From a virus, in the IMG/VR virus record IMGVR_UViG_3300042564_001059, positions 1-34,730 of that record: 34,730 nucleotides of DNA, one strand, 5' to 3'. Both the position numbers and the translations under genes were made by a program. The notes below the pieces were generated by a model, which saw nothing but the letters and a program-made list of their open reading frames with translations, was not told the DNA's origin and ran no database searches. This document shows positions 31,087-34,730 of the stretch, piece after piece (positions within the stretch are counted from its first letter, which is position 1; every line of letters begins with the position of its first letter).

Positions 31087-31313
31087 GGCTCAACCCTCTG
31101 CTTAATGCCCAACATCTCTCGATGCAAATTCTCCAGCATCACCCGGTAGGGTGACTGGGGCAGGCAGTCCGTTGCCAGCTTGCATCGGTCTGCAAATGCA
31201 TCAGTGCGTACAGCTTCGCGTACAACGGCCCGCACTTTCGCAAGCATGTCGTCAGGGTGAGCACTGGTCGGCCAACGCCACCCCATCAGTTCCGCAATGC
31301 GTTCATCGGTCAC
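31083..31313 (-). CDS. MNER-like small protein with GTG start
   Basis: 76 aa. It starts with GTG (31313) overlapping the holin stop as GTGA, with GGGAG seven bases upstream. MTDERIAELMGWRWPTSAHP, then ASVREAVR-type helix VRAVVREAVRTDAFADRCKL. The TDERI-x-E-L opening resembles the two paralogues that follow. Function unknown; it is directly after the holin. Confidence 0.65.
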   Translation of the reverse strand: MTDERIAELMGWRWPTSAHPDDMLAKVRAVVREAVRTDAFADRCKLATDCLPQSPYRVMLENLHREMLGIKQRVEP

Positions 31314-31687
31314 GATGCAACTCCCTTAATTTTTTCCAGCGAACGCAACCCACCAAGGCCCAGCATCCCCAGCATCAGTTGCCACAAGTTGTCGTCGATG
31401 CCAGGCAGCGTCGGCAGCGGGTGGTCAAGCACAATGCCGGCCCACTGGACTAGCGGTCTGGCGATGTATTGACACGCCAGCGCCGAGGCGCAGACCCAGC
31501 CAATCGCTGGGCGCCAACCGCTCGTGAAGGCGCTGGGGCTCGATGCCTCGGCGCGATTGACGTCCAGCTGGCCCTGGACGATGGCGACCTGAGCGGCAAG
31601 CTGCGCCGCCTCGGCTGCGCTCTTGTCCGGCCAGATGCGGGTGATGACGGTCTGCGCCAGTTCGACGCCTGCGGTTAGGGGATCCAT
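31310..31687 (-). CDS. Holin, three-TM family (GTA_holin_3TM-like)
   Basis: 125 aa from ATG 31687, with GGAG eight bases upstream. The N-terminal helix is amphipathic (AAEAAQLAAQVAIVQGQLDV). The signature GWRPAIGWVCASALACQYIA holds the second membrane segment and is followed by DDNLWQLMLGMLGLGGLRSL. This family makes holes in the inner membrane that release endolysin. It lies right after the lysozyme gene and overlaps it by 13 bases. Upstream residues in a longer ORF are not needed. Confidence 0.8.
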   Translation of the reverse strand: MDPLTAGVELAQTVITRIWPDKSAAEAAQLAAQVAIVQGQLDVNRAEASSPSAFTSGWRPAIGWVCASALACQYIARPLVQWAGIVLDHPLPTLPGIDDNLWQLMLGMLGLGGLRSLEKIKGVAS

Positions 31688-32097
31688 TCGTCCGTCTCCA
31701 TCTGCTTGGCCATGCGATGCGCTCGTGCTGGCGTCTGCTTGGCCCAGGCGCTGTCCAACATCTCCATCGCTGCTTCGCTGTACTGTCCATCCTCGATTGA
31801 CCCCAGTGCGCGCTTGAACTTGAGCAGCCCGCCAATGCCCATTTGAAAGGCCATGCCGATCAGCACCGCCTGGCGCGGCTCGGACAGTCTGGGCACCCAC
31901 GGCAGCGCCAACAATACCTCGCGGGTCTTGATTTTGATATCGTTCTCAAGCAAGAAGTCGATCTCGTCTGGCGACAGGCCGCCGCCCTTGCGCGAGTCGA
32001 TCAGCCGGCCCACGCCGATGGTCCAGTACCCGAGCGAGTCTTGGTAGGCGCAGGACTCGGCGCCCTCTTCCCTCAAAAGTTGGCTCTTCAGGTCCAT
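31675..32097 (-). CDS. Endolysin, T4-type lysozyme (GH24)
   Basis: 140 aa from ATG 32097. The triad falls at Glu11, Asp20 and Thr26, the same numbers as T4 lysozyme (LLREEGAESCAYQDSLGYWT). Conserved GVGRLID, RQAVLIGMAFQMG and the closing MAKQMETDEW block follow. It cleaves the MurNAc-GlcNAc bond of peptidoglycan. No signal peptide or SAR segment, so it needs the holin that follows. GGGGTG is about seven bases before the start. It overlaps both neighbours (10 bases with the GTG gene). Confidence 0.9.
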   Translation of the reverse strand: MDLKSQLLREEGAESCAYQDSLGYWTIGVGRLIDSRKGGGLSPDEIDFLLENDIKIKTREVLLALPWVPRLSEPRQAVLIGMAFQMGIGGLLKFKRALGSIEDGQYSEAAMEMLDSAWAKQTPARAHRMAKQMETDEWIP

Positions 32098-32276
32098 AGC
32101 GTCACCCCGTAAGCCAGCGCCAGTACCCAGACACTGAAGGCAACGGCTCGGTTGAACCACGACCATCGGTTTCTGTAGTGGGTGATGGCGTAACCGTCGC
32201 CGCCGAAGGCTTCGTCGAGCGATCTACAGAAACGGCGAGTTGTTCCGTTGTGCTGAACCGGTGGTTGTTGTAACAC
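32088..32276 (-). CDS. Small single-TM protein with GTG start, beside endolysin
   Basis: 62 aa. It starts at GTG 32276 with a near-perfect ribosome binding site, AGAAGGAGAT, four bases upstream. CRSLDEAFGGDGYAITHYRN is followed by a membrane helix (VAFSVWVLALAYGVTLW). The R-S-L-x-E-A-F-G start is known in small phage proteins of this type. It may assist lysis or anchor elsewhere. It overlaps the zinc-finger gene in another frame over its entire length up to 32102. Confidence 0.65.
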   Translation of the reverse strand: MLQQPPVQHNGTTRRFCRSLDEAFGGDGYAITHYRNRWSWFNRAVAFSVWVLALAYGVTLWT

Positions 32277-32359
32277 TGGTATCTCCTTCTGGTTGAATTG
32301 TCGGGCGCGGCCCGAGTTGAAAGCACGCCGGCTGGCGCGTTACAGCGGGGGCATTGCAT
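32102..32359 (-). CDS. NrdR/Ogr-like zinc-finger protein
   Basis: 85 aa from ATG 32359. MQCPRCNAPAGVLSTR, then RRRYQCYNNHRFSTTEQL: Cys3, Cys6, Cys29 and His33 fit the zinc ribbon shared by NrdR regulators and phage Ogr-like activators (C-P-x-C ... R-R-R-x-C ... R-F-x-T-x-E). The remainder is Ser/Thr/Pro-rich and overlaps the GTG gene in another frame. Small proteins of this family bind DNA or RNA polymerase. The ribosome binding site is weak; translation may pass on from the 43-aa gene that it overlaps by 20 bases. Confidence 0.55.
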   Translation of the reverse strand: MQCPRCNAPAGVLSTRAAPDNSTRRRYQCYNNHRFSTTEQLAVSVDRSTKPSAATVTPSPTTETDGRGSTEPLPSVSGYWRWLTG

Positions 32360-32471
32360 ATAACGGCACCGCATCGCATCCGAGGCCCACCCAATATTCC
32401 ATCTCCTCGCGGCGCCTGGTGAGCAGGATGCAGACATTGCTTTCAAGGACCATCCAACCGATGTGTGTCAT
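32340..32471 (-). CDS. Hypothetical 43-aa protein with PLYAMPPL end
   Basis: MTHIGWMVLESNVCILLTRR, then EYWVGLGCDAVPLYAMPPL. The closing (A/V)PLYA-x-P-P block is common at the ends of small phage proteins. Its ATGA overlap with the 34-aa gene supports translation. Function unknown. The zinc-finger start lies in its last 20 bases, in another frame. Confidence 0.55.
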   Translation of the reverse strand: MTHIGWMVLESNVCILLTRRREEMEYWVGLGCDAVPLYAMPPL

Positions 32472-32572
32472 GCCAGCCACGCAATCAACGCCACTAGGGC
32501 GACGATCCAGACAGCGCAGAACAAGCTCTGGCGGGCCGCGGCGCGGCAGAAGTACTCTTCTCTGTCTTTCAT
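32468..32572 (-). CDS. 34-aa membrane peptide
   Basis: MKDREEYFCRAAARQSLFCA, then VWIVALVALIAWLA: a charged start and one C-terminal membrane helix. Both ends have ATGA overlaps. It is one of three tiny membrane proteins around the lysis genes and may belong to lysis or to envelope defence. No family recognised. Confidence 0.55.
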   Translation of the reverse strand: MKDREEYFCRAAARQSLFCAVWIVALVALIAWLA

Positions 32573-32772
32573 GTCTTTGACCTCTCTGGCCACCAGTCTG
32601 GCCGTGGATACCACACTACGTCATCGGCTGATTCCTTGGCGCTGTAATGACGTATCTGGTGCTCGTTGTCGCTGTCCAGGCAGGCCCAAGACCAGCACTT
32701 GCCGTTCCACCAGCGCACCTTGTGCTCGCCGGTGGGCCACCAGCCTACGCTTGGCGGCGGCTTATTCTTCAT
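32569..32772 (-). CDS. Trp-rich phage protein, DUF551-like
   Basis: 67 aa, MKNKPPPSVGWWPTGEHKVR, then WWNGKCWSWACLDSDNEHQI and VVWYPRPDWWPERS. The Trp-rich VRWWNG...W-Y-P-x-P-x-W layout resembles small phage DUF551-type proteins. Starts at 32772 (GGTGGG upstream) or at 32790; the former is chosen. It overlaps the upstream gene by 11 bases and the next by four. Function unknown. Confidence 0.6.
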   Translation of the reverse strand: MKNKPPPSVGWWPTGEHKVRWWNGKCWSWACLDSDNEHQIRHYSAKESADDVVWYPRPDWWPERSKT

Positions 32773-33040
32773 CGTACCCACCATCGCCATCAAAGCGCTC
32801 TTGCTCGTCTAAGGCGAGCAGTTCGATTGCCTCGATCTTGTCGGGGCTCAGGAGGCCCAGAATGTCCACGTCCTTGATGTAGGCCGCCGCCAGGCACATG
32901 GTGCTGGGGTAATCGGGGTGATCCCCGTGGCCTGCGCACTCGGGCTCGTAATCTAGGTGGCAGACCAATGGCTGGTCCACGTCGTCTATGTTGTAGACGA
33001 ACTCCACGCTATCCAGCGGGCAGGGTGGGGCGCCGTTCAT
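32762..33040 (-). CDS. Hypothetical acidic protein
   Basis: 92 aa from ATG 33040, coupled by ATGA. MNGAPPCPLDSVEFVYNIDD, then CHLDYEPECAGHGDHPDYPS; many Asp/Glu, and Cys/His residues that might bind metal. The end is very acidic (EQERFDGDGGYDEE). An acidic small early protein could mimic DNA, but that is only a thought. No family recognised. Confidence 0.6.
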   Translation of the reverse strand: MNGAPPCPLDSVEFVYNIDDVDQPLVCHLDYEPECAGHGDHPDYPSTMCLAAAYIKDVDILGLLSPDKIEAIELLALDEQERFDGDGGYDEE

Positions 33041-33201
33041 GACAGCGCCAAGCGCGAGCCGTCTGCAAAGTTGAGCGCTACCAGGCGCTCGCCATCGCAC
33101 TCTTCCGCCACCGAGGCGTTGAGCGCGTCGAACAAGGCGCGCTTGTATCCGGCAATGCCGAAAGCGTTAGCGAGCAGGAGCTTGTGTTTGGTTGCGATCA
33201 T
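33037..33201 (-). CDS. Hypothetical 54-aa protein
   Basis: MIATKHKLLLANAFGIAGYK, then RALFDALNASVAEECDGERL and NFADGSRLALS. ATGA overlaps on both sides make it part of a compact chain. Basic start, mixed alpha/beta. Function unknown. Confidence 0.55.
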   Translation of the reverse strand: MIATKHKLLLANAFGIAGYKRALFDALNASVAEECDGERLVALNFADGSRLALS

Positions 33202-33272
33202 GACAGGGCAAAGAAGAGGAAGGTGGCGCCAGCAAGCCCTAGGGCTGCGGCGAAGAGGGTGTCTTGGATCAT
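33198..33272 (-). CDS. 24-aa membrane peptide
   Basis: MIQDTLFAAALGLAGATFLF then FALS: almost all one membrane helix with Gly-x-x-x-Gly-like spacing. A strong ribosome binding site AAGGAG stands five bases before the ATG, and its stop overlaps the next start as ATGA. It is well below usual gene-finder limits. Confidence 0.5.
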   Translation of the reverse strand: MIQDTLFAAALGLAGATFLFFALS

Positions 33273-33286
33273 GGGGGCTCCTTGGT

Positions 33287-33334
33287 GCCCGGCGCTGGCC
33301 GGGCTGGGTTGGTTGCGTCAAAACCCTTTGACGC
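33287..33334 (-). promoter_or_regulatory. Two adjacent hairpins
   Basis: GCGTCAAA-ACCC-TTTGACGC (33315-33334, 8-bp stem) overlaps the stop of the 61-aa gene. GCCCGGC-GCTG-GCCGGGC (33287-33304, 7-bp stem) lies just before the ribosome binding site of the 24-aa gene. Neither has a T-run when read leftward. They may be processing or stability elements, or terminators of the Rho-dependent kind. Confidence 0.5.
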
Positions 33335-33503
33335 TGTACACGCGGCGCGTGTAGTGCGCCCACTTGCGCAAGTCACGCTTGCCACTTTCGTGGCTGTAAC
33401 CGCAGCCATCAGCCACCCACTTGCGCCATGACGCGATGGTGGTTTCTGAAAACCCCATGCGGGCAAGAGCGGCTGCTGCTTTATTGATTCGTTTGTTGTT
33501 CAT
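33318..33503 (-). CDS. Small HTH-like basic protein
   Basis: 61 aa from ATG 33503 (AGGAC eight bases upstream). MNNKRINKAAAALARMGFSE, then TTIASWRKWVADGCGYSHES, then LRKWAHYTRRVYSVKGF. The ARMGFSETTIASWRKW part is compatible with a helix-turn-helix. Its start sequence resembles MNER-type openings. A DNA-binding regulator is possible. Confidence 0.55.
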   Translation of the reverse strand: MNNKRINKAAAALARMGFSETTIASWRKWVADGCGYSHESGKRDLRKWAHYTRRVYSVKGF

Positions 33504-33565
33504 GGTCTTTGTCCTGTTCGCTGGTTGCGGGTTGGTGTGAGAAGCATAATACCCAAAAAAAAGCA
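33504..33565. other. 62-bp gap with T8 tract
   Basis: Between the VRR-NUC gene and the 61-aa gene. Read leftward, it holds TTGATG, then TTTTTTTT and TATTAT. The hexamers are only 12 bases apart, so a normal promoter is unlikely. No strong stem stands before the T-tract. No function assigned. Confidence 0.25.
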
Positions 33566-33901
33566 TCAATTCTTAGGTACAAACCCTAGGTTTCGCATCT
33601 TTTCTTTAGCATCTTCCTGCCCGCGCCCAACGATCACATGGTGCCCCAGGCTGCGCAGGTAGTCGTGCCAGCTTTGCTGCTCCGACGAAACGCTGCCGCC
33701 CTTCTCCCGCTTCATCTCGATCCAGAGCAGCCAGGCCGGGACGAACAGGTCGGGCACGCCAGCCGATACGCCCTCGGCCTTCAAGCGTCCGGCGGCGGCG
33801 ATGCCTCGAAGCCCGCCGTTGGGTATCGCAAAGACCCTCACCCCGCAGGCCTGGCGGATCCACTGCACCAGCTCGCGCTGCTCTTCGTGTTCTGTTTTCA
33901 T
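33566..33901 (-). CDS. VRR-NUC domain nuclease
   Basis: 111 aa from ATG 33901. The VRR-NUC pattern is clear: MKTEHEEQRELVQWIRQACG, IPNGGLRGIAAAGRLKAEGV, GVPDLFVPAWLLWIEMKRE (catalytic D and E-x-K), and SSEQQSWHDYLRSLGHHV. Family members are structure-specific endonucleases (Holliday-junction or flap). It probably resolves branched DNA in phage replication or recombination. Its ATG overlaps the stop of the 63-aa gene (TGATG). Confidence 0.85.
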   Translation of the reverse strand: MKTEHEEQRELVQWIRQACGVRVFAIPNGGLRGIAAAGRLKAEGVSAGVPDLFVPAWLLWIEMKREKGGSVSSEQQSWHDYLRSLGHHVIVGRGQEDAKEKMRNLGFVPKN

Positions 33902-34092
33902 CAGAAGGGCAGGTCCATCACCCACTTGTCGCAGGCATCCGGCGTGGCGGCGAAGTCCTCCGGCGGCTCTTTGAAGAACTCCACGCACAGACCGTCCGTG
34001 CCGTACATCTCGCAGCTGTGGCAGCACTTGGGCGGGCCGGCCTCGAGCATCTTGTAGTAGACAGTGACAATTTCAGGCTGTTTGTGGCGCAT
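33901..34092 (-). CDS. 63-aa Cys-rich protein
   Basis: MRHKQPEIVTVYYKMLEAGP, then CCHSCEMYGTDGLCVEFFKE, ending DACDKWVMDLPF. Cys residues C-C-x-x-C, C and C may form a zinc-binding knuckle. It overlaps the helicase end by 20 bases and the VRR-NUC start by one. Similar Cys proteins occur near VRR-NUC genes in phages; function unknown. Confidence 0.65.
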   Translation of the reverse strand: MRHKQPEIVTVYYKMLEAGPPKCCHSCEMYGTDGLCVEFFKEPPEDFAATPDACDKWVMDLPF

Positions 34093-34730
34093 CTAGTTTC
34101 CATTTTCTTTGAAGCACACGGTGATATTTACCGTCCATCTTGTACTCGATCATGTCTGGCGGCTCGCCGCAGGAGAGAATGTCGGCCACCACGTCCAGCG
34201 GGTTGTAGAGGTCGGACACAAGCACATCGGCACCCGAGGCGATCTCTGCCACAGTCCGCCTGGCCTTCTCGCCCGCATAGCCTGGATTGTTGATCGGCAT
34301 GTATTCGCTCACTGGCGCGTCCGACAATGCCCCGTAATAGGTGACCATCAACATCTCCTGCCCACTGGCCCGGCTGACATGCTTGCGCCAGCGCCAAGCA
34401 GTCACCTCCATCTCTTTGCCCGCCAACCCCATAATGTCATCGTTCTGGAGCTTGAGCTTCTTAACTTCAGGCTCCGGGAACGGATGCCCGCAGGCAGGGC
34501 ATACACGGGCCGCCAGGGCGCATAACTCCTGACAGTTGTCGCATACCTTCACTGGCGCGGCCCCCTCCTTCTCGCCCTTCTTGTTAGGCGGTCGGACGTG
34601 GGTTATCGGGCCGTGGGTTGCCACCACCGCTGCGAAGTCAAGCACCAGGCAGTCGGTCTTGCCTAAGTGCGGCCTCATGCCGCGCACGGCCATTTGCAAG
34701 TAAAGCCCTGGAGACATAGTAGATCGCAAG
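34073..34730 (-). CDS. SF2 helicase, C-terminal part (continues at left edge)
   Basis: C-terminal part of the helicase starting at 1106; the 34587-34730 stretch duplicates 1-144. It holds the helicase motif VI (YLQMAVRGMRPHLG), then a zinc-ribbon CDNCQELCALAARVCPACGH (C-x2-C ... C-x2-C), then a beta-rich C-terminal domain (EMEVTAWRWRKHVSRASGQE, then MLMVTYYGALSDAPVSEY). Extra C-terminal zinc and domain parts are common in phage SF2 helicases of the type encoded with recombination genes. The stop overlaps the 63-aa gene. Confidence 0.9.
   Translation of the reverse strand, partial: LRSTMSPGLYLQMAVRGMRPHLGKTDCLVLDFAAVVATHGPITHVRPPNKKGEKEGAAPVKVCDNCQELCALAARVCPACGHPFPEPEVKKLKLQNDDIMGLAGKEMEVTAWRWRKHVSRASGQEMLMVTYYGALSDAPVSEYMPINNPGYAGEKARRTVAEIASGADVLVSDLYNPLDVVADILSCGEPPDMIEYKMDGKYHRVLQRKWKLDAPQTA
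34587..34730. repeat. Terminal direct repeat, right copy
   Basis: Matches 1-144 except at 34604 (T; G at 18). Bases 19-144 (126 long) are identical, as would follow from k-mer overlap joining in an assembly with one variant. The unit length is thus 34,586 bp. Confidence 0.9.

Noticed and set aside
33540-33565. T8 tract as a rho-independent terminator after the VRR-NUC gene
   Set aside because: The only nearby stem (AAACC/GGTTT) is short and about 20 bases away inside the gene end.
1-34730. tRNA genes, CRISPR arrays, integrase, attachment site, transposase
   Set aside because: No cloverleaf ending in CCA, no regular spacer-repeat pattern, no integrase or transposase motifs found by eye; a tRNA scan program would be decisive.

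Overview
The window is essentially one complete genome of a short-tailed (podovirus) phage with a P22-type virion. The last 144 bases (34587-34730) repeat the first 144 with one difference, and one helicase gene runs off the left edge and finishes, in frame, at the right edge. The molecule is therefore a circular or circularly permuted unit of about 34,586 bp cut inside a gene. No rRNA, tRNA, CRISPR array, integrase or insertion sequence was seen. The sequence is GC-rich, with AT-rich islands. The host is not encoded here; the GC-rich codon use and the style of the tail proteins suggest a proteobacterium, perhaps a freshwater betaproteobacterium, but that is a guess.

The layout is simple. A 129-bp divergent region (5080-5208) separates two long transcription units that meet tail to tail at 29362-29367, with a 6-bp overlap of the last genes and no room for a terminator. 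The rightward unit (5209-29367) holds a small HTH protein, a TOPRIM/AAA primase-helicase, an array of GGGTACA repeats (candidate origin, packaging site or operator), terS and terL, then a P22-like head and tail cassette. That cassette runs portal, scaffold, coat, gp4-like and gp10-like tail factors, a needle-position protein, three ejection proteins, a tailspike and two further tail-fibre-like proteins. A GIY-YIG homing endonuclease sits behind the coat gene, with a hairpin over its ribosome binding site.

The leftward unit starts at 5079, crosses the artificial ends and finishes at 29362. Near the promoter it carries a recombination and replication module: a Sak4-like RecA-fold ATPase, a DUF669 protein, a PD-(D/E)XK nuclease, an HNH homing endonuclease, an SF2 helicase and a VRR-NUC nuclease. 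It then continues into many very small, tightly overlapping genes that include the lysis pair (T4-type lysozyme and three-TM holin), tiny membrane peptides, a zinc-finger protein and a set of MNER-starting paralogues. No DNA polymerase is seen, so replication elongation probably uses the host enzyme.

The points most worth a second look are the phased GGGTACA array at 7330-7437, the hairpin over the GIY-YIG ribosome binding site, the overlapping-frame gene pile at 32088-32471 where a strong ribosome binding site lies inside a zinc-finger motif, the LLQE repeat shared by a 44-aa ORF and the gp10-like tail factor, and the HNH gene whose conserved C-terminal codons supply the ribosome binding site of the helicase.
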